Origin: JAAYCI01 sp047972265
GTDB lineage: Bacteria > Bacillota > Clostridia > Oscillospirales > Ruminococcaceae
Direction of reading: 5' to 3'
Assembly (NCBI GenBank): GCA_047972265.1
Contig: JBKEAM010000046.1
Coordinates: 1-64,000 of the forward strand
Length of the DNA: 64,000 nucleotides
The notes beneath the pieces were generated by a model, which worked only from the letters and a program-made list of their open reading frames with translations, was not told the DNA's origin and did not search any database. The position numbers were made by a program, and so were the translations under genes. The first letter of the stretch is position 1. The number at the start of each line of letters is the position of its first letter. This document shows positions 43,399 to 51,576 of the stretch, piece after piece.

Positions 43399-45522
43399 AT
43401 GGCTAGAGAAGTACGAGTAGGAATTGACGTTGGCGGCACACATACCAAGGCTGTTGCCATTGACAACGAAACCCACGAAATTGTGGGGCAAAGCGTGGTA
43501 ATGACAAGCCATGACCATAAAATGGGTGTTGCGGCCGGTGTTATTGAGTGCTTTGAAAACTGCCTTACAAAAAACAATATCTCTCCGGATGATGTGATTT
43601 TTATTGCCCACTCTACAACCCAAGCTACCAATGCACTGCTGGAAGGCGACGTTGCAAAGGTAGGCGTACTGGGCATTGGCCCGGGGGGCCTGTCTGGCTT
43701 ATTGTCTAAAAGCCAAACCAAAATACCAGATATAGACCTTGGAACAGGGCGCTCTATTAAAGTGTGCCACACATATTTAAACCAAAAAAAGTGCAACCCC
43801 GAAACCATTGATGAATCTATAAAAGAGTTACAGGGACAGGGTGCCGAAGTTTTGGTTGCATCCAAAGCGTTTGGAGTAGACTCTATCCGCGAAGAGGAAG
43901 AAGTGCGTGATGTTGCGGATAAAAAGGGCATTATGGTATCTGTGGCATCGGATATTTCTAAACTGTACGGCCTTACCCGCCGTACCCGTACAGCCGCCAT
44001 CAATGCATCTATTTTGCCTAAAATGATGAACACCGCCAACTCTACAGAGAAGGCAGTGCGTGACACAGGCATTAAAGTACCTTTAATGATTATGCGCGGC
44101 GACGGTGGTGTTATGGATATTAGTGAAATGAAAAAACGCCCCGTTCTTACCATGTTATCCGGCCCTGCAGCCAGCGTTATTGGCGCGCTGATGTACCTGC
44201 GTGCATCCAACGGCATTTATTTTGAGGTTGGCGGTACTTCTACCAATATTGGTGTAATTAAAAACGGACGCCCGGCAGTAGAATACTCTATTGTGGGTGG
44301 GCACCGTACTTATGTAAACTCGTTGGATGTTACTGTGCTTGGTGTAGCAGGCGGTTCTATGGTGCGTGCGGCCGACGGCCAATTGGTAGATGTAGGCCCG
44401 CGCAGTGCGCATATTGGCGGCATGGGCTATGCTGTGTATACCCCGCTGGAAGAAATTGTGGACCCTGAACTGGAATTTTTTGCCCCCAAAGAGGGTGACC
44501 CTGCCGATTATGTACGCATTAAGCTGGCAAACGGCAAACGTGTAACACTTACCAATTCCTGCGCCGCCAACATTCTTGGCTACGTAAAAGAGGGGGATTA
44601 CAGCCGCGGTAATGTGGAATCTGCCCGCGCCTGCATGCAACCCTTGGCAGATTTTATGGGTGTAACGGTAGAAGAATGCGCCCGCCAAATTTTGCAAAAA
44701 GCGTTTGAAAAGATAGAGCCGGTTATCCGCGGCTTTGCCGAAAAGTATAAAATTGAAGAAGACCAAATTACTCTGGTAGGCGTAGGCGGCGGTGCCAGTG
44801 CATTATTGCCCTTCTCGGCCGAAAGCATGAAGCTGCATTACTCTATCCCCAAATTTGCAGAGGTAATTTCTTCTATAGGCGTGGCGCTGGCTATGGTGCG
44901 CGATGTTATCGAGCGCGTTATACCAAGCCCCACCAGCAAAGACATTGCCGATATTAAAAAAGAAGCCAAAACGCTGGCCATTAAATCGGGCGCGGTGCCG
45001 GATTCTATTGAAGTGCAAATTGAAATTGATCCGCAAACCAGTAAGGTTACTGCCATTGCACTGGGCTCTACCGAAGTAAAAACCACCGACCTGTTAAAAG
45101 AGTGTGACGAGCAGGAAGCCCGCCAGCTTGCTGCCGACAGCATGAACCTGAAAGCCGAAGAGGTTACCTGCGATGTGCAGAATGATATCTTTTATGTGTT
45201 TAGCGGCGATAAAGGTGGCAAACGCCAGATACGCCTGTTAGATAAAAAAGGATTTATTCGTGTACAGCGGGGCGATGCCGAGGCTGTTATGTTTAAGGCA
45301 GAAAACTGGGAAGAAGAAACCGCAAAAATGTGGGAAAAATGCCTTACCTATAAGGCCGAAATGGAACGTACTCCCGACCTATACCTGTGCATAGGCGGTA
45401 AAGTACTGGATTTTGCCAACACCGTATCGTTAGAGCAGCTTAAAATTATTCTTTCTACCGAGTTTGTGGATGCAGACCCGGAAGAAGAAGCAATTTTGAT
45501 TGGCGCCCGCAGCGAGCTGTAA
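43399..45522 (+). CDS. Hydantoinase/oxoprolinase family protein (HyuA-like)
   Basis: 707 residues from ATG 43399, nine bases after GGAGG. It has the HyuA-type ASKHA fold: 'VGIDVGGTHTKAVAID', 'STTQATNALLEGDVAKVG', 'LSGPAASVIGALMY', 'VGGTSTNIGVIKNGRP'. These proteins hydrolyse hydantoin or 5-oxoproline rings with ATP, normally with a HyuB partner. No HyuB is encoded nearby, so it may act alone or on another substrate. The last four bases before the next ATG leave the genes tightly coupled. Confidence 0.8.
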   Translation: MAREVRVGIDVGGTHTKAVAIDNETHEIVGQSVVMTSHDHKMGVAAGVIECFENCLTKNNISPDDVIFIAHSTTQATNALLEGDVAKVGVLGIGPGGLSGLLSKSQTKIPDIDLGTGRSIKVCHTYLNQKKCNPETIDESIKELQGQGAEVLVASKAFGVDSIREEEEVRDVADKKGIMVSVASDISKLYGLTRRTRTAAINASILPKMMNTANSTEKAVRDTGIKVPLMIMRGDGGVMDISEMKKRPVLTMLSGPAASVIGALMYLRASNGIYFEVGGTSTNIGVIKNGRPAVEYSIVGGHRTYVNSLDVTVLGVAGGSMVRAADGQLVDVGPRSAHIGGMGYAVYTPLEEIVDPELEFFAPKEGDPADYVRIKLANGKRVTLTNSCAANILGYVKEGDYSRGNVESARACMQPLADFMGVTVEECARQILQKAFEKIEPVIRGFAEKYKIEEDQITLVGVGGGASALLPFSAESMKLHYSIPKFAEVISSIGVALAMVRDVIERVIPSPTSKDIADIKKEAKTLAIKSGAVPDSIEVQIEIDPQTSKVTAIALGSTEVKTTDLLKECDEQEARQLAADSMNLKAEEVTCDVQNDIFYVFSGDKGGKRQIRLLDKKGFIRVQRGDAEAVMFKAENWEEETAKMWEKCLTYKAEMERTPDLYLCIGGKVLDFANTVSLEQLKIILSTEFVDADPEEEAILIGARSEL

Positions 45523-45526
45523 AAAT

Positions 45527-46204
45527 ATGGATATTACAATACTGCAAAACTTAATAGGGGTTGCACCCCGCGTGTGGGATATATACGGCATGCGGCACGA
45601 GCCCCTGCGCAATAAAATACCACCAGAGCAACTGCCGCAACTGCTGCAGCTTGCACGCAATACAGCCGAGGCTTTGGTGGAAAAAGTAAAAACTGAGTTT
45701 GCAGGAAAAACGCCCGAAGAAGTGTTGCAGGAATTAAATGTTACTATTTGCCGCCAGCCCCAAATGGATGGGGGAGGCTATGATGTTTTTGCCTGCTACG
45801 AAGAGCCCAATACGGTTACCCTGTATACAAAACCGGTAGAAAAGGCCGATGCGATGCTGGCAGAAATACCCGGTGGAGCAGAGCTTATACAAACCGACCT
45901 TTCGCAAGTATTGTTTACACACGAACTTTTTCATTATTACGAGTATAGTGAAAAAGACGGCCTGCCCACAGCGCAAAAACAACTTACTATGTGGAAAATA
46001 GGCCGCTGGGAGAGAAAATGCCAGGTGCGCGCCCTTGGCGAGATAGCCGCTATGCATTTTGCGGCCGGCATGCTACAATTAAATTATTCTCCTTATATGC
46101 TGGATGTACTTCTTTTGTACCCAAGCAACCGCCCCAAAGCAGAAGAACTGTATACTTATATTATGCAACTGGCGGAAAAAGATGGAAACGGAGGCTGCGG
46201 ATGA
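45527..46204 (+). CDS. Putative zincin-like protein with HExxH motif
   Basis: 225 residues from ATG 45527, four bases after the previous stop. I do not recognise the family. The motif 'LFTHELFHYYEYSE' (about residue 130) is a HExxH zinc-peptidase signature with a nearby Glu, and 'RALGEIAAMHFA' lies about 40 residues later. No signal peptide is seen, so it is cytoplasmic. It is translationally tied to the hydantoinase-type gene before it and overlaps the gene after it by four bases, so the three probably work together. Confidence 0.6.
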   Translation: MDITILQNLIGVAPRVWDIYGMRHEPLRNKIPPEQLPQLLQLARNTAEALVEKVKTEFAGKTPEEVLQELNVTICRQPQMDGGGYDVFACYEEPNTVTLYTKPVEKADAMLAEIPGGAELIQTDLSQVLFTHELFHYYEYSEKDGLPTAQKQLTMWKIGRWERKCQVRALGEIAAMHFAAGMLQLNYSPYMLDVLLLYPSNRPKAEELYTYIMQLAEKDGNGGCG

Positions 46205-46755
46205 TAGCAATTGGCTTATGTGCATTTTTTGTGGTAGTACTGGTCGCCACAGGCATTGTAATAGCAACACGTAGGTTACCGCCCCAACCCGGAGAAGCAA
46301 TACGTGTAAAAGAAATTGGTTTTACTGTTTTGCTTGCGCTTTTGTTGTGGTTAGAGGCAGGCATGGTACTGTATTACGCCTTTACAGTGCCAGAAAGGTT
46401 GTTTATCAATCAAAATTCTATCATCAATGTATCTATATTTTTGGTGCTAAGCATTTTAATTGGTGCAGTTGCAATGCTGTTTTATTTTGTAAAATGTATA
46501 ACGGCAGATGCAGAGGGCGTTATTTATCATAGCTTTTGGGGTGTTTCTTCTCGTATAATCTGGAGCGAAGTAACCGGATTTGGCAAAGCCAACGGTAAGC
46601 GCCTTACCTTAATGGGCAAAAACAACGAGAAGTTAACGGTTGGCGGCGATCGCGAAAAGGTAAAAGAGTTTATTAAATATGCCGAAACCTATTTGCCCAA
46701 AGATATAGATAAGGAACAATTGGATCTTTTAAAAATATCTTTGAAGATGCGGTAG
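46201..46755 (+). CDS. Small membrane protein with PH-like C-terminal domain
   Basis: 184 residues. ATG 46201 overlaps the previous stop (ATGA). Three hydrophobic segments (about 1-22, 42-62, 76-96) are followed by a small beta-rich domain containing 'ADAEGVIYHSFWGVSSRIIW' and 'VGGDREKVKEFIKYAE'. This is the layout of small PH-like (DUF6560-type) membrane proteins. Function unknown. It ends the operon; a perfect terminator follows. Confidence 0.65.
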   Translation: MIAIGLCAFFVVVLVATGIVIATRRLPPQPGEAIRVKEIGFTVLLALLLWLEAGMVLYYAFTVPERLFINQNSIINVSIFLVLSILIGAVAMLFYFVKCITADAEGVIYHSFWGVSSRIIWSEVTGFGKANGKRLTLMGKNNEKLTVGGDREKVKEFIKYAETYLPKDIDKEQLDLLKISLKMR

Positions 46756-46763
46756 CATCATTT

Positions 46764-46799
46764 AAGAAAGCATCGGGGGTTCCCGATGCTTTCTTTTTA
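46764..46799 (+). terminator. Terminator after the small membrane protein gene
   Basis: AAGAAAGCATCGGG and CCCGATGCTTTCTT form a 14-bp perfect stem with a GGTT loop and a T tract. Confidence 0.92.
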
Positions 46800-46974
46800 T
46801 TTACATCTTACTTGCAAATAAAACCGCAGGTTATTATTTACGGTTTATTGCAAAAATAGCATCAATATTGCATAATAGATTTGCTGCATAAAGCGGACAA
46901 ATTTGCCGGCAGAATTATTTCGCCTTTATTTTTAAGGGCTTGGCAAAAAGAGAAAATAGCAGGAGGGTTTTTGT

Positions 46975-48045
46975 GTGAATAGTTTAAAGATGATTGAAGA
47001 ATTTTCTAATGCGCATGGTGTATCGGGCTTTGAGGACGAGGTGGTTGCTCTGGGGCGCAAATATGCGCCTAAAAAAAGCGCCTTAAAAGAGGATAGCTTG
47101 CGTAATTTATATATATGGAACCCGGAAGATGAAAAAAGCGGAAAGCCGGTGGTGCAGCTGGATGCCCACACCGACGAAGTTGGGTTTATGGTACAAGCGA
47201 TAAGGCCAAACGGCTTGCTGCAAATAATACCACTGGGTGGCTGGGTAGAGTATACCATCCCCGCCCACCGTGTAATGGTAAAAAACAGAGAGGGCAAATA
47301 CCTGCCCGGCATTATTGCCACAAAACCGCCCCATTATATGACAGAAGGTGAGCGCCGTGCACCGCTGGATATTGGGCAGATGTGTATTGATATGGGCGTA
47401 TCCAGCGCATATGCAATTGATAAAGAGCTGAACATTGGCATTGGTGCGCCGGTGGTGCCCGATACCGTATTTGAGTACAATGAAAATACAGGTATAATGA
47501 TGGGCAAAGCCTTTGACTGCCGTGTGGGCTGTGCCTGTATGATGGAAGTAATGAGCCGTTTGCAGGATAAAAAACTGCCGGTGCGCATGGTGGGTGCACT
47601 TTCCTCTCAAGAAGAGGTAGGTACCCGCGGGGCACGGGTAACCGCAAATGCCATACGCCCTGATATTGCCCTTGTTTTTGAGGGGGTGCCTGCGGATGAC
47701 AGCTTTGCGCCCGAGTATGCGGCCCAAAGCGTAATGGGCAAAGGCCCCATGTTGCGCCATGCAGATAAAACCATGATTACCAACCCGCGGTTTCAGCGGT
47801 TTGCGCTTTCGGTAGCAGAAAAGCAGGGTATTCCGGTACAAGAGGCGGTAAGAACCGGCGGGGGAACCAACGGTGCGGTTATTCATCTTGCGGCACAGGG
47901 GGTACCCTGCATTGTAATTGGTGTGCCGGTACGTTACCCACATACCCACTATGGATATGCAAGCTATGCCGACTACCAAAACAGCGTAAAACTGGGGATA
48001 GCCGTTATACAAGCCTTAAATGCAGAAACAATTGCGGAGTTTTAA
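46975..48045 (+). CDS. M42 family metallopeptidase
   Basis: 356 residues, starting at GTG 46975 after GGAGGG. It is a di-metal aminopeptidase of the M42 (FrvX/PepA-like) family. Metal-binding landmarks are 'LDAHTDEVGFM', 'KAFDCRVGC', the catalytic Glu pair 'SSQEEVGTRG', and the C-terminal His in 'RYPHTHYGY'. These cytoplasmic dodecameric enzymes trim peptides. No operon partner except perhaps tmk 51 bp downstream. Confidence 0.92.
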   Translation: MNSLKMIEEFSNAHGVSGFEDEVVALGRKYAPKKSALKEDSLRNLYIWNPEDEKSGKPVVQLDAHTDEVGFMVQAIRPNGLLQIIPLGGWVEYTIPAHRVMVKNREGKYLPGIIATKPPHYMTEGERRAPLDIGQMCIDMGVSSAYAIDKELNIGIGAPVVPDTVFEYNENTGIMMGKAFDCRVGCACMMEVMSRLQDKKLPVRMVGALSSQEEVGTRGARVTANAIRPDIALVFEGVPADDSFAPEYAAQSVMGKGPMLRHADKTMITNPRFQRFALSVAEKQGIPVQEAVRTGGGTNGAVIHLAAQGVPCIVIGVPVRYPHTHYGYASYADYQNSVKLGIAVIQALNAETIAEF

Positions 48046-48096
48046 GGTTTGTACAAACGCATAAATGCCAGATAAAACAATAAACAGGGGAAAAGT

Positions 48097-48705
48097 ATGT
48101 TTATAACAATAGATGGGCCGGATGGTGTAGGCAAAACAACAGTTGCAAACTTGCTGGTGCAAAAAATACAAAATGCTGCTTTGCAGGCGGTGTATACGGC
48201 AGAACCTAGTAAGCTAGAAACAGGGGTAGAGATACGCCGTATTTTAAGGGAAGGCACCCCCGAAGAAGCAGAAAAACTGGCAGACCTTTTTGTAGAGGAT
48301 CGCCGCTTGCATCTGGCAAAAGAGATTGAACCTTGGCTGCAACAGGGCATTTATGTTGTGTGCGACAGGTATAAGTACTCTACCATTAGTTACCAGCAGT
48401 TGCAGGGTGGTGCAGATGTGGAAAAACTGATAGAAATGAATGCCGATTTTTTAAAGCCGGACATAGCTTTTATTTTAAATGTGGCGGATGCCGATATTTT
48501 GTTAAACCGCATAGATGGCAGGCAGCAGCAAAAAGAAATTTTTGAGACAAAAGCAACCCTAGAGGTTGTGGTAAAGATATACAAAGAAATGAAAACACGG
48601 TATTTTCCGCAGGAAAATATTGTGGAAATTTTGCTTGGCGCAGAAGAAACGCCAGACCAAATAGCAGAGAAAATGTGGCAGGTGGTAAAAAAAGCAAAGC
48701 AGTAA
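48097..48705 (+). CDS. tmk: Thymidylate kinase
   Basis: 202 residues, the family length. It phosphorylates dTMP to dTDP. The P-loop is 'ITIDGPDGVGKTTVA', the DR(Y/H) motif is 'VVCDRYKYSTISYQ', and a lid region follows 'LNRIDGRQQQKEIFE'. AGGGG precedes the ATG. It follows the M42 peptidase gene and is closed by a terminator. Confidence 0.95.
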   Translation: MFITIDGPDGVGKTTVANLLVQKIQNAALQAVYTAEPSKLETGVEIRRILREGTPEEAEKLADLFVEDRRLHLAKEIEPWLQQGIYVVCDRYKYSTISYQQLQGGADVEKLIEMNADFLKPDIAFILNVADADILLNRIDGRQQQKEIFETKATLEVVVKIYKEMKTRYFPQENIVEILLGAEETPDQIAEKMWQVVKKAKQ

Positions 48706-48780
48706 TATAGTGTGATAAGAAACTATATTGCTGAATGCGATAAAAATTTAAAATGCGATAATACGAATAATTTAATTTTA

Positions 48781-48820
48781 AAGGTCCTATCCCAGATACT
48801 AGGATAGAACCTTTTGTTTT
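48781..48820 (+). terminator. Terminator after tmk
   Basis: AAGGTCCTATCC pairs with GGATAGAACCTT with one mismatch, followed by TTTTGTTTT. Just upstream, AATGCGATAA occurs twice, 18 bp apart. Confidence 0.8.
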
Positions 48821-48840
48821 ATTTATTTAAGAAAATAAGA

Positions 48841-48873
48841 TTGCGGCAAAGTGAATATAAAACTTTGCCGCAA
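48841..48873 (-). terminator. Terminator after argH
   Basis: TTGCGGCAAAGT and ACTTTGCCGCAA form a 12-bp perfect stem. Read on the minus strand it is followed by a T-rich stretch. Confidence 0.7.
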
Positions 48874-48921
48874 AGCCTATAATATGAAAATACGGAAAAT
48901 GCAGAGGATAGAAGAAGCAGG

Positions 48922-50295
48922 CTACAGGCCAAGCTCGGTGCGGTAACGCGCAATTTGTATACGTACCGCATCTGGAGAGGGGCCGCCCTCGCTGTCGCGC
49001 TGCTCTACACAAACCGAAAGATCGATGGTTTCGTAAATATCATCATCAAACAACGCGCTTGCTTCGCGATAGTTTTCCATTGGCAGTTGCTCCAGGGTGG
49101 TTTGCATATGGATGCAGAGTGCAACCAGCTTGCCAGTAACACGGTAGGCGTCTCTAAAAGCCATACCCTTGCGCACAAGGTAATCGGCACAATCGGTAGC
49201 GTTTATAAAACCACGAGCGGCGGCATTGCGCATAGCCGCAATGTTTACGCGCATGGTGCGCAGCATGGGGGCAACCGCCCGCAGGCAGGCAAGGGTGGTT
49301 TCTATACTGTCAAAAATAGCCTGTTTATCCTCCTGCAAATCTTTGTTGTAAGCAAGGGGCAGGCCTTTCATCATGGTAAGCAGGGTGGTAAGGCTGCCAA
49401 ACACGCGGCCGGATTTGCCGCGTACCAGCTCGGTTATATCGGGGTTCTTTTTTTGGGGCATAATAGAAGAACCCGTGGCAAAGGCATCGTCCAGCTCTAC
49501 AAAATGATATTCGCTGGAGCACCACAAAATAACCTCCTCCGATAAGCGAGAAAGATGTACCATTACCAGCGCAAGTACGCTGCCAAGTTCGATGCAAAAA
49601 TCTCTGTCGGATACGGCATCCATACTGTTTTGGCAGGGGGCAGAAAAACCCAGCGAAGCCGCGGTTTGTTCGCGGTCTATCGGGTAGGTGGTGCCCGCAA
49701 GGGCGCAGGCACCAAGCGGAGAAAAATCCATGCGCTCCCGCCAGTCAGACAACCGGGAAAGGTCTCGCCCTATCATTTGGGCATAGGCCATTAAATGGTG
49801 GGCAAAGGTAACGGGCTGGGCAACCTGTAAGTGGGTATAGCCCGGCATCACCGTGTTTGTATGGTGCTCGGCCAAATCCACAAAAACTCTTGCAAGTTCC
49901 CGTAGGGCAGCCTCTAAATCATCGGCTTTGTTTTTTAAGTAAAGGCGCAGGTCTGTAGCAACCTGGTCGTTTCGGCTGCGGGCGGTGTGCAGGCGCTTAC
50001 CGGCTTCGCCAATCCGCTCGGTAAGTTCTTGCTCTATAAACATATGTATGTCTTCGGCTTCGGGGTCTATGGTAAGGTCTCCACTTTCTAAATCGTCTAA
50101 AATACCGCGCAAGCCAGCTACAATATCATCGGCGTCGGTTTGCGAAAGAATCTCCTGCCCGGCAAGCATGCGGGCATGCGCAATAGACCCGGCAATATCC
50201 TCCCGAAACATCACCCAATCGAAAGAGATGGAAGAGTTGAAATCGTTGATGGCGCCATCCAGTTCCTTTTCAAAGCGTCCAGACCACATTTTCAT
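48922..50295 (-). CDS. argH: Argininosuccinate lyase
   Basis: 457 residues from ATG 50295, seven bases after AGGAGG. It splits argininosuccinate to arginine and fumarate, the last step of arginine synthesis. N-terminal 'MWSGRFEKELD', 'HTARSRNDQVATDLRLY', and the family signature 'GSSIMPQKKNPD' with the catalytic Ser are all present. The partner argG is not in the window. It follows glcK on the same strand with a gap of about 100 bp. Confidence 0.96.
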   Translation of the reverse strand: MKMWSGRFEKELDGAINDFNSSISFDWVMFREDIAGSIAHARMLAGQEILSQTDADDIVAGLRGILDDLESGDLTIDPEAEDIHMFIEQELTERIGEAGKRLHTARSRNDQVATDLRLYLKNKADDLEAALRELARVFVDLAEHHTNTVMPGYTHLQVAQPVTFAHHLMAYAQMIGRDLSRLSDWRERMDFSPLGACALAGTTYPIDREQTAASLGFSAPCQNSMDAVSDRDFCIELGSVLALVMVHLSRLSEEVILWCSSEYHFVELDDAFATGSSIMPQKKNPDITELVRGKSGRVFGSLTTLLTMMKGLPLAYNKDLQEDKQAIFDSIETTLACLRAVAPMLRTMRVNIAAMRNAAARGFINATDCADYLVRKGMAFRDAYRVTGKLVALCIHMQTTLEQLPMENYREASALFDDDIYETIDLSVCVEQRDSEGGPSPDAVRIQIARYRTELGL

Positions 50296-50396
50296 ACAAA
50301 AACCTCCTGCCAAATTGCCAGCCTATTTTACAATACGTGTTTAAAAGCCAAATATATTTACAAATAAGTGTTAAATAGTTTAAAATGTGCCAATTT

Positions 50397-51350
50397 TTAC
50401 AAAGCCGCGGCGCCAATCAGCCCGGCATCATTTCCAAGCTCGGCCACAGTAATTGGGGGTACAAAGCCTTTTTCGCCCCCAAAGCATCGGGGACGCACAT
50501 ACTCGTTAAGGGGTACTACCAGCGGATCACCCTCGTTAGAAATACCTCCGCCCAATAAAACCTTTTCTGGGCGCCAAATATTTACAAAATTGATGATCCC
50601 TTCACCAAGGGCGCGGATATAAAAATCCACAACCTGCTTTGCAGTTTCGTCACCGGCCTGCGCGGCTTTAAAAGGGATAGCGCCGTTCATATTGGTAAGG
50701 TCTCCACGGCAAAGCGAGTGCATAAGGGAAGAAGGATCTTTTTGTGCGGCACGTACTGCCCAGCGCGCAAGAGAGGATGCGGAGCAATAGGCCTCTATGC
50801 AGCCTTTATGCCCACAGGTGCAGGGTTCTCCGTCCATTACCAGCAGGGTATGGCCCAGTTCCATGCCGCCTGCCGAGCCGCCCTCTTGCAAACGAGAATC
50901 GACCACAATGCCACCGCCAACACCGGTGCCAAGGGTAAGCAGCACCACATTGTCGCAGCCACGACCCGCACCGGCACGTGTTTCGCCCAGAGCGGCACAG
51001 TTGGCGTCGTTAGAAAGACGCATGGGTACATTAAAATAGTGGCCCAGTTCCTCTACAAGGGGCACATCATTCCATTCTAAATTGCCTGCAAAAATAACAA
51101 CGCCATTTATATGGTCTATCATGCCGGGGCTGCCAATGCCTATTTTTTGGCACTGGTCTATGGAGACATTCAATTCATCCAAAAGCGCCTGCACAGTTGC
51201 CGCAATATCGGCAACTACCTCTGTATAGGGTCTGTCTGCCTTTGTTTTTGCGCTTTTTTTGCCAAGAATGGCATCGTTTTCGTCCACAAGGCCAACCTTT
51301 ATATTGGTGCCGCCAAGGTCTACCCCTATACGATATGGTTTATTTGCCAT
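50397..51350 (-). CDS. glcK: ROK family glucokinase
   Basis: 317 residues, the size of ROK glucokinases. ATP site 'IGVDLGGTNIKVGLVD', sugar site 'NDANCAALGE', and the zinc-binding ROK signature 'CTCGHKGCIEAYCS' are present. It phosphorylates glucose entering without a PTS. It lies 226 bp after secA on the same strand, with a long hairpin between. Confidence 0.92.
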   Translation of the reverse strand: MANKPYRIGVDLGGTNIKVGLVDENDAILGKKSAKTKADRPYTEVVADIAATVQALLDELNVSIDQCQKIGIGSPGMIDHINGVVIFAGNLEWNDVPLVEELGHYFNVPMRLSNDANCAALGETRAGAGRGCDNVVLLTLGTGVGGGIVVDSRLQEGGSAGGMELGHTLLVMDGEPCTCGHKGCIEAYCSASSLARWAVRAAQKDPSSLMHSLCRGDLTNMNGAIPFKAAQAGDETAKQVVDFYIRALGEGIINFVNIWRPEKVLLGGGISNEGDPLVVPLNEYVRPRCFGGEKGFVPPITVAELGNDAGLIGAAAL

Positions 51351-51420
51351 GATTAAAAATCCCCCTGCCTAAATATACAAACTTCTCTGAAAAATATAGC
51401 ATATCCAATATAGAAAGAAA

Positions 51421-51478
51421 ACCCGCCCGCCGGATTTTCCCCGGCTGCAAAAGGGGAAGGCTCGGTGAGCGGGTACAC
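51421..51478 (-). terminator. Long hairpin between secA and glcK
   Basis: Outer arms ACCCGC.../...GCGGGT and inner arms TTTTCCCC / GGGGAA make one long imperfect stem. On the minus strand the stem is followed by TTTTCTTTC. It most likely ends secA transcription; partial readthrough into glcK is possible. Confidence 0.6.
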
Positions 51479-51576
51479 TTTTTAGGATATGGAAAAAACA
51501 AAAGAAATAAAGTTTAAGTTGAAACTAAAAGAAAAGCTGCAATAAAGCATATGCAAGCGCTTTATTTTGCAAAAGC

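Noticed and set aside
48734..48761. AATGCGATAA direct repeat
   Set aside because: Only two copies, in AT-rich DNA just before a terminator; no regular array or partner gene.
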